DNA of 45,015 nucleotides from Actinobacteria bacterium casp-actino8 (GTDB lineage: Bacteria; Actinomycetota; Acidimicrobiia; Acidimicrobiales; Ilumatobacteraceae), in the NCBI GenBank assembly GCA_001510455.1, contig LFFH01000051.1:1-45015 (forward strand), read 5' to 3'. Within the stretch, counting starts at the first letter, position 1, and each line of letters begins with the position of its first letter. The notes beneath the pieces were generated by a model. The model did not search any database. It was not told the DNA's origin and saw nothing but the letters and a program-made list of their open reading frames with translations. Below are positions 1 through 7,729 of this stretch, piece by piece. Made by a program: the position numbers and the translations under genes.

Positions 1-156
1 TCGGAACTCACCCCGTCCGATGTCGCGTGGGCACCGGTGACCGGAACAGGAAGTGTGCTGGCGGCCGAACGGTCGGGTCGGGCGTTTCGAGCTCGCGAAC
101 GGCAGCAGATCGAACGCATCGGTCGAGTGGTCGGGGCGCTTCAGTCGCCGTCGTGA
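1..156 (+). CDS. 3' end of an unidentified protein-coding gene (partial)
   Basis: An open frame runs from the first base to a TGA at 154-156, giving 51 residues that end in GRVVGALQSPS. Third codon positions are mostly G or C, as in neighbouring genes, but there are too few residues to recognise a family. The C-terminal part is rich in Arg and Glu and could be helical. It converges with glpK and overlaps the glpK 3' end by 16 bases. It could be a chance open frame; the start lies outside the window. Confidence 0.35.
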   Translation, partial: SELTPSDVAWAPVTGTGSVLAAERSGRAFRARERQQIERIGRVVGALQSPS

Positions 157-1643
157 GCCCAACGTAGCGAGCGTTCGACCGCTCGTTTCCAGGTCGCGTA
201 GTGGGCTTCGGCCAGTACCCGTTCGAGTGAATCCGGCGCGTGAGGCGTGACGACGGCATCAGTCGTCCAACGAGATTCGATGGCGGCCAGATCGGGCCAG
301 ATTCCCTCGGCGAGTCCGGCCAGAAAGGCCGCTCCGAGAGACGTCGTTTCTTGGTCGACGGGTCGCCGGACGGGAATGCCGAGTTGATCGGCTTGGAGCT
401 GCAGGAGGAGATCCATCACCGACGCTCCACCGTCGACGCGCAATTCGGCGAGTGGCACTCCACTGGCCGCAACCATCGCCTCGACGGCGTCGCGGGTTTG
501 AAGGGCCATGGAGTCGATCACCGCTCGGGCGAGATGAGCGCGAGTGGTTCCGCGCGTGATGCCGAGAACCGTTCCCCGGGCGTACGGGTCCCACCACGGG
601 CTGCCGAGGCCGGTGAAGGCCGGAACGATCACGACGCCACCGGAATCATCGACGGTTTCGGCGAGCGGACCGATCTCCGACGACGACTCGATGATTCCGA
701 GTCCGTCCCGCAACCATTGGACAGCTGCGCCAGTGACGAAGATCGCTCCTTCGAGCGCGTACGTCGTGGTGGTCGCTCCGTCGGGGCCGCGCAATGTCCA
801 GGCGACAGTCGTGAGCAGACCCTCGCACGGGGACGGGCAAGTCTCACCCACGTTCATGAGGACGAAACTTCCGGTGCCGTAGGTGTTCTTGGCCATTCCG
901 GGACGCAGACAGGCTTGACCGAAAAGTGCGCTTTGTTGGTCTCCGGCCACACCGGATATCGGAATGCCCGTCGGAATCTCGTGACATGCGGTCAGGCCCC
1001 ATCGTTCGCTCGAGGCGCGGACTTCGGGTAGCGACGATCGTGGAACTCCGAGAACATCGCACATTTCGTCGCTCCACGACATGGACGTGATGTCGAAGAG
1101 CATCGTGCGACTCGCGTTCGACGGATCGGTGGCGAATACTTCACCTTTCGTCAACTTCCAGACGAGCCACGTGTCGATGGTTCCGAAGACCACGTCGGTG
1201 CGATCGTCGACAGCGTTGTCGAGCAACCACTTCATCTTGGTTCCCGAGAAATAGGGGTCGAGGACGAGTCCGGTCGTGCGTCGAACCGTGGGGAGATGAC
1301 CGGCCTCGGCGAGTCGTCCGCACTCGTCGGCGGTACGTCGGTCCTGCCAGACGATGGCGCGTCCGTAGGGGCGTCCGTTGGCGCGATTCCAGGCGACGAC
1401 CGTCTCGCGTTGGTTGGTGATACCGATGGCACTCGGCACACCGAGTCGGTCGATCACCTCGCGCATCGTCGTCGCCAACGATGTCCAGATCTCTTCGGCG
1501 TCATGTTCGACCCAGCCAGGACGAGGGAAGTGCTGAGTGAATTCGCGGTACGAGGTGTGACCGGCACGGCCGTCGGCGAACACCGCCCGACTGCGAACGC
1601 CGGTCGTTCCGGCATCGATCGCGAGGACGTAGTCGTCGGACAC
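141..1643 (-). CDS. glpK: glycerol kinase
   Basis: Predicted to phosphorylate glycerol with ATP to sn-glycerol 3-phosphate in the cytoplasm. The 500-residue product has the usual family length. The N-terminal FGGY nucleotide motif DAGTTGVRS is present, followed by NQRET and WQDRRT in the substrate domain, GVAGDQQSALFGQ and GTGSF in the hinge region, and a C-terminal VDGGASVMDLLLQ motif. The start is a GTG giving VSDDYVLAIDAG; the open frame continues upstream, but the extra residues are low-complexity and lie in the preceding gene. The GTG is one base after the stop of the small membrane protein gene and lacks a strong Shine-Dalgarno, so translation is probably coupled. Confidence 0.95.
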   Translation of the reverse strand: MSDDYVLAIDAGTTGVRSRAVFADGRAGHTSYREFTQHFPRPGWVEHDAEEIWTSLATTMREVIDRLGVPSAIGITNQRETVVAWNRANGRPYGRAIVWQDRRTADECGRLAEAGHLPTVRRTTGLVLDPYFSGTKMKWLLDNAVDDRTDVVFGTIDTWLVWKLTKGEVFATDPSNASRTMLFDITSMSWSDEMCDVLGVPRSSLPEVRASSERWGLTACHEIPTGIPISGVAGDQQSALFGQACLRPGMAKNTYGTGSFVLMNVGETCPSPCEGLLTTVAWTLRGPDGATTTTYALEGAIFVTGAAVQWLRDGLGIIESSSEIGPLAETVDDSGGVVIVPAFTGLGSPWWDPYARGTVLGITRGTTRAHLARAVIDSMALQTRDAVEAMVAASGVPLAELRVDGGASVMDLLLQLQADQLGIPVRRPVDQETTSLGAAFLAGLAEGIWPDLAAIESRWTTDAVVTPHAPDSLERVLAEAHYATWKRAVERSLRWAHDGD

Positions 1644-1644
1644 G

Positions 1645-2007
1645 TCAGCGCCGCTTCTTCTTGCGCGATCCGGCCGGACGATGCTGAGAAGGACCAGTCG
1701 AGGTGCGACTCGTGGGAGCCGGGCGTCGTCGGTTTTCGGTGCGCGGGGTGGAGTCGGTCGTCTCGGCGCGTGAGCGTTGTGTCTCGCGGCGAAGGTCTCG
1801 GAACGTCTTTCGCTGATAACCGAACTTCGCAAGGATGCCGCCGAACCCGAGGTAGAGCGGATACGACGCCGCGAGACCGAGGACGGAAGCACCGGTCACC
1901 GTTTCTCGGAAGAACACTACGAAGGCGACGATCATCACGACGGCATACACGAGCCATTCGCGTGACAGACGCCCCCACGGAACTGCTCGATTCGCATCCC
2001 AAGCCAT
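1645..2007 (-). CDS. small two-pass membrane protein of unknown function
   Basis: A 120-residue product starting MAWDANRAVPWGRL. Two hydrophobic segments are visible (about residues 17-34 and 42-62), followed by a hydrophilic, Arg/Lys-rich tail ending SRKKKRR. No known family was recognised. Its stop codon is one base before the glpK GTG, so the two genes are cotranscribed and probably translationally coupled. It faces pfkA across only 30 bases. A role in glycerol handling could be guessed from position, but nothing in the protein (no aquaporin NPA motifs) shows it. The ATG was chosen because upstream sequence runs into pfkA. Confidence 0.7.
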   Translation of the reverse strand: MAWDANRAVPWGRLSREWLVYAVVMIVAFVVFFRETVTGASVLGLAASYPLYLGFGGILAKFGYQRKTFRDLRRETQRSRAETTDSTPRTENRRRPAPTSRTSTGPSQHRPAGSRKKKRR

Positions 2008-2025
2008 GGTCCCATTCTTCACCTT

Positions 2026-2037
2026 TAGGCTGGGCGC
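2026..2037 (+). promoter_or_regulatory. putative leaderless promoter of pfkA (-10 element)
   Basis: TAGGCT at 2026-2031 fits the actinobacterial TANNNT -10 pattern and is followed by exactly six bases and then the pfkA ATG. Transcription would start on or next to the A of the start codon. No Shine-Dalgarno precedes the ATG, which agrees with a leaderless mRNA. No convincing -35 was seen. Confidence 0.55.
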
Positions 2038-3072
2038 ATGCGCATCGGGGTCCTGACCGGCGGAGGGGACTGTCCGGGGTTGAACGGTGCCATTCGGGCG
2101 ATCGTTCGCAAGGCCGAGTCGGTCCACGACGACGAGATCTACGGGTTCATCGACTCGTGGGACGGTGTGATGGAGCAGCGCTATCTGCGCCTCGACGTCT
2201 CGTCGATGCGAGGTCTTCTGCCGCGAGGGGGCACCGTGCTCGGCACTCGTCGGGGGAGTCCGTACGATCACGACAACGGTCTCGATCGAGTGCGCGATTG
2301 TGTCGGTTCGCTCGGTCTCGATGCGCTCGTGGTGATCGGTGGCAACGGATCGCTCACCGTCGCGTCGATGTTGCACCGAGATCTCGAACTCCCGGTGGTG
2401 GGAGTGCCCAAGACGATCGACAACGACATCGTGGGAACCGATGTGTCGTTCGGATTCCACACTGCCGTGCAGGTCGCAACCGATGCGATCGATCGACTTC
2501 ACACCACCGCCGAGAGTCACGATCGGGTCATGGTGGTCGAGGTGATGGGACGTGAGGCCGGCTGGATCGCTGCCTACGCAGGTATCGCTGGTGGCGCGAC
2601 GGTCGTGCTGGTTCCCGAGGAACCCTTCGACATCGCCGAGGTGTGTGAGATCGTCGAGCGCCGCCACTATCGAGGGCGATACGCGTCGATCGTGGTGGTC
2701 GCCGAGGGTGCTCGACCGATCGACGGCACGATGGTCGAGCCCGAGTACGCACGAGATCACCTCGGGCGACCTCGCTTGGGTGGAATCTCTGTCAGCATTG
2801 CCGGCGAGATCGAACGTCGGACCGGGTTCGACGCCCGCGTCGTTCAGATCGGACATGTGCAACGGGGGGGAACCCCGACTGCGTACGACCGGATCCTTGC
2901 GACTCGGTACGGTCTCGCCGCCGTCGATGCCGTCCACGACGAGGACTGGGGTTGCATGGTCGCGCTCCGCGGAACCGACGTGGTTCGGGTCCCGCTGGCC
3001 GATGTAGTTGGTCGCACTCGCACCGTCGATCTCACTCTTCTCCACGACGTTGCGCGAGTGTTCTACGGCTGA
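2038..3072 (+). CDS. pfkA: 6-phosphofructokinase
   Basis: Predicted to phosphorylate fructose 6-phosphate to fructose 1,6-bisphosphate. The 344-residue protein starts MRIGVLTGGGDCPGLNGAIR, the family N-terminus, so the ATG is secure. The phosphodonor region reads GGNGS at residues 101-105: Gly104 is the ATP-type residue (PPi enzymes have Asp), while Asn103 replaces the Asp or Glu usual in GGDGS or GGEGT. The catalytic loop is PKTIDND (residues 124-130) with Lys at the position of E. coli Gly124, as in the actinobacterial group of PFKs. MGREAGWIA follows. ATP is therefore the more likely donor, but this is inferred from two residues. Confidence 0.93.
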   Translation: MRIGVLTGGGDCPGLNGAIRAIVRKAESVHDDEIYGFIDSWDGVMEQRYLRLDVSSMRGLLPRGGTVLGTRRGSPYDHDNGLDRVRDCVGSLGLDALVVIGGNGSLTVASMLHRDLELPVVGVPKTIDNDIVGTDVSFGFHTAVQVATDAIDRLHTTAESHDRVMVVEVMGREAGWIAAYAGIAGGATVVLVPEEPFDIAEVCEIVERRHYRGRYASIVVVAEGARPIDGTMVEPEYARDHLGRPRLGGISVSIAGEIERRTGFDARVVQIGHVQRGGTPTAYDRILATRYGLAAVDAVHDEDWGCMVALRGTDVVRVPLADVVGRTRTVDLTLLHDVARVFYG

Positions 3073-3082
3073 CAGCGCGCCG

Positions 3083-3115
3083 AATCACGATCCGACCGGA
3101 TCACGGTCCGTGATT
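3083..3115. terminator. hairpin between convergent pfkA and lipoprotein genes
   Basis: AATCACG at 3083-3089 pairs perfectly with CGTGATT at 3109-3115; a 2-base internal loop and three more base pairs extend the stem. It fills the 46-base gap between two convergent genes. Only a short T-run follows on either strand, so termination would be weak or factor-assisted. The role is inferred from position. Confidence 0.5.
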
Positions 3116-3118
3116 TGC

Positions 3119-3727
3119 TCAGCCCGTCGGGATGACGTAGCCCGGGAAGGCCGGCTGGCTCGATGCGGCACGTCCGGGGTAGTCGTAACCCGTGAGTGGA
3201 TCGGCGGTCAGACTGCCGTCACCCCGTGGCCAGTCCTGGGCACGGCCGTCGACCGTGATGTCGATTCGCTCCACGCCATTCACTTCGCCGAGAGAAAAGA
3301 CGATCTGGGCGAGGGCTGAGACCAGGTCGTCACCGGTCGATTCGAGAATGTCACTCGACACGTCGACGCGAACCATGTCGGTGGCGATGTAACGAGAATC
3401 GAGAAGCACGGTGCCGAGGGGGATCGCCGATCCGATACCACCGTTTTGTTCGTCGTCGGTCGGTCCACCGAGAAGGGCTTCCACGACGTCCGCGGGGTCG
3501 TTGGAGATCTGACGAGCCACCGCAACGAGAAGCGAGCGTCCGGTCTCGTCGGTCCGTTCGAGATAGATACGTCCGGTGCCCGAACTGACGAGTTCGGTCG
3601 TGACCTCGACCAGTGGACGTTGATCCTCGTCGGCGATGAGGCGTGGGGAGCCATCGGTGCCGAGTCCACACGCACCCGCGAAGGACGTGATGGCGATGGT
3701 GAGGCCGATTCGTGCTCTGACACCCAT
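3119..3727 (-). CDS. GerMN-domain lipoprotein (short LpqB-like)
   Basis: A 202-residue protein with a hydrophobic signal segment (residues 5-19) ending in a lipobox-like AGAC, so Cys20 would be lipidated and the protein anchored outside the membrane. The rest resembles one GerMN domain: VEALLGGPTDDEQ, then IPLGTVLLDS, VRVDVSSDI, ALAQIVFSL and VERIDITVDG. It starts 3 bases after the sensor kinase stop and is the last gene of the regulator-kinase-lipoprotein trio. In many actinobacteria the same trio is mtrA-mtrB-lpqB, but LpqB is far longer and carries a C-terminal beta-propeller absent here. It probably modulates the kinase or the envelope; that role is inferred. Confidence 0.75.
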   Translation of the reverse strand: MGVRARIGLTIAITSFAGACGLGTDGSPRLIADEDQRPLVEVTTELVSSGTGRIYLERTDETGRSLLVAVARQISNDPADVVEALLGGPTDDEQNGGIGSAIPLGTVLLDSRYIATDMVRVDVSSDILESTGDDLVSALAQIVFSLGEVNGVERIDITVDGRAQDWPRGDGSLTADPLTGYDYPGRAASSQPAFPGYVIPTG

Positions 3728-3730
3728 GGC

Positions 3731-5137
3731 TCAGTACCTCTCGACCGAGAGTTCGATGACGAACGACGCGCCTTCGGAGCCGTCGTGGCGGTCCTCGACC
3801 CAGACCCGGCCGCCGTGCAGTTTGACGTGCTCGTCGACGAGGGCGAGACCGAGTCCCGCTCCTTCGGATCCACTGCGACGGCCGGCCGACGCACCGCGTG
3901 CGAAGCGCTCGAACACGAGTGACCTCTCTTCGGGTGGGACCCCCGGGCCGTGGTCGTCGACGGTGATCCAGATGGTTCCGTTGGTCGGATCGTCATCGGG
4001 TACGAACACCGAAACGTCGAGGTCGGTGCCGGCATGAAGCCGTCCGTTGTCGACGAGGTTCGCGATCACGCGAGCCAGACGGCGTCGGTCGCCGCGAATC
4101 ACGGCCGTCTCGGCGTCGGCCGCCACTCGAACGGGCGTCCGTGGCGCACTGCTCACGGCTACGGCGTGTCGCACGAACTCGGCGACGGGAAGGTCTTCCA
4201 CATGGAGGCGAATGGCACCGGCATCGAAACGGGAGATCTCGAGAAGGTCTTCGACGAGCCCTTGGAATCTCGCGACATCGGCCACGAGAAGATCGAGAGC
4301 GGCCTGGGCGCGATCGGGCATCTCGTCGCGTCGTGACTTCATCACTTCGACACTGGCGGACAACGTCATGAGTGGTGACCGGAGTTCGTGGCTCACGTCG
4401 GACGCGAAACGCGCGTCGCGTTCCACTCGCGTCTGCAACGTGGCTGCCATGTCGTTGAACGAGCGTGTGAGCGCGTCGAGATCGGGGTCGTCGGTCGGCT
4501 CCAGACGAGTCTCGAGTCGACCACCGGCGATGGCCTGCGCGGCCTGACTCGCGGCCGTGAGTGGTCGGACGGCGCGTGACGCCGAGATGGCGCCGAGAAC
4601 CATGCCGAGAAGAGTGGTGATGGCGGCGGCGAACACGAGCGCGACGCCGACGCTGCGGAGTGTGCTCTCCACGTCATCGAACGAGACGAAATCGAAGTAG
4701 GCCCCGTCGACGTCGGGAAGGGGCACACCCACCGCGACGACGAGTGTCGAACCGACCTGAACGCGCATGATGGCGGGACGACCATCGGTCAACACGGTGT
4801 CGAGCAGATCGTCCGGGATCTGCGACGACGAGAAGCGGGCATCGGTCGCGGTCCAGGTGCCTCGGAAGTACAGGAGCGGCCGGTCGGCCCCCAATCGATC
4901 GAGTACGGCCTGGACGTTGCTGGGGGTCGATCGCAGATCACTGGTCAGACGGGTGGCGGCGTCGTAGGCCTGGTTCACGGCACTCGACTCGCGCTCGTCG
5001 ACCAGATTCGTGCGCGTGAAGCTGTACGTGGCGAGAGCGAGGAAAGCCGACAGAGCGAGGCTGCCGAGGCCGAACGTGGCGAGGATGCGGGTACGGAGAC
5101 CTACTCCGAACCTCCGGCGTCTCCTCGTCGTGTCCAC
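3731..5137 (-). CDS. HAMP-domain sensor histidine kinase (MtrB-like)
   Basis: Membrane sensor of a two-component pair. Numbering from the GTG at 5137 (468 residues): basic N-terminus, TM1 about 18-40, an extracytoplasmic domain of about 120 residues, TM2 about 162-185, HAMP (RAVRPLTAASQAAQAIAGG), then HisKA with phospho-accepting His in DVSHELRSPL near 250, and the HATPase domain with NLVDN, VDDHGPGVPPEE and GAGLGLALV. The start is uncertain: a GTG at 5167 would overlap the regulator gene by 29 bases, while 5137 follows its stop by one base; neither has a strong Shine-Dalgarno. It is cotranscribed with the regulator and the GerMN lipoprotein, the arrangement of mtrA-mtrB-lpqB. Confidence 0.9.
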   Translation of the reverse strand: MDTTRRRRRFGVGLRTRILATFGLGSLALSAFLALATYSFTRTNLVDERESSAVNQAYDAATRLTSDLRSTPSNVQAVLDRLGADRPLLYFRGTWTATDARFSSSQIPDDLLDTVLTDGRPAIMRVQVGSTLVVAVGVPLPDVDGAYFDFVSFDDVESTLRSVGVALVFAAAITTLLGMVLGAISASRAVRPLTAASQAAQAIAGGRLETRLEPTDDPDLDALTRSFNDMAATLQTRVERDARFASDVSHELRSPLMTLSASVEVMKSRRDEMPDRAQAALDLLVADVARFQGLVEDLLEISRFDAGAIRLHVEDLPVAEFVRHAVAVSSAPRTPVRVAADAETAVIRGDRRRLARVIANLVDNGRLHAGTDLDVSVFVPDDDPTNGTIWITVDDHGPGVPPEERSLVFERFARGASAGRRSGSEGAGLGLALVDEHVKLHGGRVWVEDRHDGSEGASFVIELSVERY

Positions 5138-5138
5138 C

Positions 5139-5819
5139 TCAGGCCTGGAGTCGGTAACCGAGTCCACGCACCGTCACGATGTGACGCGGATTGGCCGAGT
5201 CGATCTCGACCTTGGTGCGCAAGCGTCGGACGTGGACGTCGACGAGTCGGCCGTCCCCGAAGTAGCCATAGCCCCACACCTGATCGAGGAGTTCTTCACG
5301 GCTGAAGACGCGACCGGGATTCTCGGCGAGTTCGCACAGGAGTCGGAACTCGGTCTTGGTCAGGTGGATCTCCTCGCCGGAGCGCATCACCTTTCCCTCG
5401 TCGGGAACGATTTCGAGATCGCCGAAGACGAGACGCGGGTGAGCAGGGTTCGCCGGGCGGGCGCGACGCAGAAGCGCGCGGATTCGCGCCGAGAGTTCTT
5501 TCGGGGCGAACGGCTTGGTGAGATAGTCGTCAGCGCCGGCTTCCAGTCCGGCGACGACGTCGTGGGTGTCGGCTCGAGCGGTGACCATCACGATCGGTAC
5601 GTCGCTCGAGCGGCGCAACGTCCGGCACAGTTCGAAGCCGTCGATTCCCGGGAGCATGATGTCGATCAGGACGACATCGGCGGGCTGACGCATGAAGATG
5701 GTCACGGCTTCCTCGCCACTGGCCGCTTCGTCGACGAGCCAGCCCTCGTCCTCGAGCGCGAGTTTGACCGCCGTTCGGATACGTTCGTCGTCCTCGACGG
5801 CGAGGATTCGAGTTCCCAC
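5139..5819 (-). CDS. OmpR-family response regulator (MtrA-like)
   Basis: A 226-residue DNA-binding regulator. The receiver domain has the acidic pair at residues 10-11, phospho-acceptor Asp53 in VLIDIMLPG, the switch Thr in MVTAR and Lys in DDYLTKPF. The winged-helix domain ends LDQVWGYGYFGDGRLVDVHV and VRGLGYRLQA, close to the end of actinobacterial MtrA. The start is a GTG giving VGTRILAVEDD. MtrA in mycobacteria and corynebacteria controls cell wall and division genes, so a link with the wall genes in this window is attractive but not shown. The gene is 45 bases downstream of the phosphatase gene on the same strand. Confidence 0.9.
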   Translation of the reverse strand: MGTRILAVEDDERIRTAVKLALEDEGWLVDEAASGEEAVTIFMRQPADVVLIDIMLPGIDGFELCRTLRRSSDVPIVMVTARADTHDVVAGLEAGADDYLTKPFAPKELSARIRALLRRARPANPAHPRLVFGDLEIVPDEGKVMRSGEEIHLTKTEFRLLCELAENPGRVFSREELLDQVWGYGYFGDGRLVDVHVRRLRTKVEIDSANPRHIVTVRGLGYRLQA

Positions 5820-5864
5820 GGCTCCATGTTGCCGGAAAATCGGGTGGTTTCGCGCCTTCGAGGG

Positions 5865-6665
5865 TCAGACGGTGGGTGAGGGGTCGGCGAGCAACTCCAC
5901 CATCGCCTGGTGAATCCCGGGTGTCGACGCCAGTATCTGCCCCGTGTGAGCCGGTCCTCCGGTGAAGTCGGTGACGAGGGCCCCCGCTTCCTCGGCGATC
6001 AGCGATCCGGCGGCGACGTCCCACGGTCGGAGGTTCTCCTCGAAGTACGCATCGAGACGTCCGTCGGCCACGAAGCAGAGGTCGGGGGCCGCCGCCCCGA
6101 GTCGGCGTACGTCGCGCACGTGAGCGATGAGTCCGGCGACGCGTCGTCCTTGGCGAGCGCGTTCTTCGGCGTGATACGAAAAGCCGGTGCCGACGAGCGC
6201 GTGTTCGCTTCGGGACGCCGACGAACACGTCAGTCGACGGCCGCCCAGCCAGGCGCCGAAGCCACGAGCGGCGACGAAGAGTTCGCGGGTGGCCGGCAGG
6301 TACACGGCGCCGGCGATCGAACGTTCCTCGACCGTGGCGGCGATCGAGACCGCGAAGCCAGCGAGACCGTAGAGGAAGTTGGTGGTTCCGTCGATCGGAT
6401 CGACGACCCAGACGATTCCTGTCTCACTCTCCCGAGCGCTTCCCTCCTCGGCCATCACGCCGTCGTGCGGGCGGCGTTCGGAGAGATCTCTGACGATGAG
6501 TGATTCCGATCGCCCGTCCCACAGCGTGACCATGTCGGTCGGGGTCGATTTCGTGTCGGCGTCGACAGGACCCTGCCGACGGCCGACGAGCACCGTGTCA
6601 CCGGCGCGCCTCGCAACACTGGCCGCCACGTTCATGAGCGCGACGGCGTCGACGCTCGCGGTCAT
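5865..6665 (-). CDS. inositol monophosphatase family phosphatase
   Basis: A 266-residue Mg-dependent, Li-sensitive type sugar or inositol phosphatase. The metal-binding motifs are all present: MAEEGS (about residue 70), WVVDPIDGTTNFLYG (about 83-97) and the C-terminal RPWDVAAGSLIAEEAG. The ATG at 6665 overlaps the stop of the upstream small membrane gene (ATGA), so the two are coupled. The open frame extends much further upstream, but that is antisense to the glycosyltransferase gene. The substrate cannot be read from sequence: myo-inositol 1-phosphate is the commonest, and actinobacteria also use relatives as histidinol-phosphate or fructose-1,6-bisphosphate phosphatases. Confidence 0.9.
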   Translation of the reverse strand: MTASVDAVALMNVAASVARRAGDTVLVGRRQGPVDADTKSTPTDMVTLWDGRSESLIVRDLSERRPHDGVMAEEGSARESETGIVWVVDPIDGTTNFLYGLAGFAVSIAATVEERSIAGAVYLPATRELFVAARGFGAWLGGRRLTCSSASRSEHALVGTGFSYHAEERARQGRRVAGLIAHVRDVRRLGAAAPDLCFVADGRLDAYFEENLRPWDVAAGSLIAEEAGALVTDFTGGPAHTGQILASTPGIHQAMVELLADPSPTV

Positions 6666-6943
6666 GAACGTCCTCGTCGCGGACCGGTGCGATCGTTGAT
6701 GTCCTTCCACTCGCCGAGGGCTCGTAGAACGAGAACGGCGACGATCGCAGTTCCGCCGGCGGCGACGGTCGCGCCCACCAACACGCCGAGACCGCGAGGC
6801 CAATCGGCCGACCCCGAGTACTGAATGTCGACGAGGGCGTACCCGATCACGGCTCCGGCGACACCACCCACGAGGATCGAGACGAACCCGATGGCCCGAG
6901 CCAAGGGTGACGGCAGAGCGGAGAGTGGTCGTTCGTCGTTCAC
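6662..6943 (-). CDS. small two-pass membrane protein, unknown function
   Basis: A 93-residue product starting with GTG (VNDERPLSALPSPLA). Two hydrophobic segments occur at about residues 17-40 and 53-75, joined by a short loop (DIQYSGSADWPRG), with a charged C-terminus ending RTGPRRGRS. No family was recognised. It overlaps the phosphatase gene start by four bases. Its GTG lies six bases after the -10 element TACGAT on the minus strand and has no Shine-Dalgarno, so a leaderless mRNA starting here would also carry the phosphatase gene. Confidence 0.7.
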   Translation of the reverse strand: MNDERPLSALPSPLARAIGFVSILVGGVAGAVIGYALVDIQYSGSADWPRGLGVLVGATVAAGGTAIVAVLVLRALGEWKDINDRTGPRRGRS

Positions 6944-6949
6944 GGTTCG

Positions 6950-6959
6950 ATCGTAGGCT
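6950..6959. promoter_or_regulatory. overlapping divergent -10 elements, both leaderless
   Basis: The 10 bases ATCGTAGGCT contain TAGGCT on the plus strand (6954-6959) and TACGAT on the minus strand (6955-6950). Each is followed by exactly six bases and then a GTG start: 6966 for the glycosyltransferase, 6943 for the small membrane protein. Both fit TANNNT and neither gene has a Shine-Dalgarno. One opened DNA patch could thus serve two divergent leaderless transcripts. Confidence 0.6.
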
Positions 6960-6965
6960 CGTGGC

Positions 6966-7727
6966 GTGGACGACCGAGATCCGGTGGGGGAGAAGATGGC
7001 GTCGGTCGACGTGACCGATGTTCGGGTGGTGATTCCGACCTACGACGAGGCCGAGAACATCGAACCCCTCATCGGTCGGATCCGTGAGGTGTTGCCCGGA
7101 GTTCGCGTCCTGGTCGTCGACGACGCGAGTCCCGACGGCACCGCCGACGTGGCGCGTCGAGCCGGTGTCGAGGTTCTCGAACGGGTGGGAAAGAGCGGAC
7201 TGGGTGCGGCGTACCGCGACGGATTCGCCCACGCCCTCGACAGCGGCGCCGAAATTGTCGTTCAGATGGATGCCGATCTGTCCCATGATCCCGACTACCT
7301 GGTCGAGATGCTGTCGGCGGTTCGGGCCGGAGCCGACGCAGTGATCGGCAGTCGTTACGTGCCGGGAGGTGGATGTGTCGATTGGCCGAGGTTGCGACGC
7401 TTCCTCAGTCGGTGGGGAAATCGGTACGCGGCCGGAATGCTCGGACTCGCCGTCAACGACGCCACGAGCGGGTACCGCGCCTATTCGGCTTCGATTCTGC
7501 GACGGATCGACGTTCCCACGGTTCTCGCCGACGGATACGGCTTTCAGGTGGAGATGACGCACCGACTCGTGAGATGCGGAGGTCGAGTGGTCGAGATTCC
7601 GATCGTGTTTCGCGACCGCCAGCGCGGTGAGTCCAAGCTGTCGTATCGAATCATCGGGGAGGCGTTCCGGCTGGTGACTCTTCTCGCCATCGACGATCTG
7701 CGGCGTGGTCGCCGCCGTCATCTCTGA
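6966..7727 (+). CDS. polyprenol-phosphate mannosyl/glucosyltransferase (GT2, DPM1-like)
   Basis: A 253-residue family 2 glycosyltransferase resembling dolichol/polyprenol-phosphate mannose synthase (the catalytic part of actinobacterial Ppm1). It should move a sugar from GDP-mannose, or a related donor, onto polyprenyl phosphate at the inner membrane face. Motifs: VVIPTYDEAENI (about residues 21-32), LVVDDASPDGT, KSGLGAAYRDGF, the DXD-type MDADLSHDP, VIGSRY, and GYGFQVEMTHR. There are no C-terminal membrane helices. The GTG at 6966 sits six bases after a -10 element; a start further in is possible. The dinB gene follows after two bases. Donor specificity is inferred. Confidence 0.87.
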   Translation: MDDRDPVGEKMASVDVTDVRVVIPTYDEAENIEPLIGRIREVLPGVRVLVVDDASPDGTADVARRAGVEVLERVGKSGLGAAYRDGFAHALDSGAEIVVQMDADLSHDPDYLVEMLSAVRAGADAVIGSRYVPGGGCVDWPRLRRFLSRWGNRYAAGMLGLAVNDATSGYRAYSASILRRIDVPTVLADGYGFQVEMTHRLVRCGGRVVEIPIVFRDRQRGESKLSYRIIGEAFRLVTLLAIDDLRRGRRRHL

Positions 7728-7729
7728 TC

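Noticed and set aside
1645..3045. 466-residue minus-strand frame across pfkA
   Set aside because: Only the last 120 residues (from 2007) look like protein; the rest is antisense to pfkA, whose family motifs are clear.
5869..7721. 618-residue minus-strand frame covering the phosphatase and beyond
   Set aside because: Residues before the ATG at 6665 are antisense to the glycosyltransferase gene and overlap the small membrane gene in another frame.
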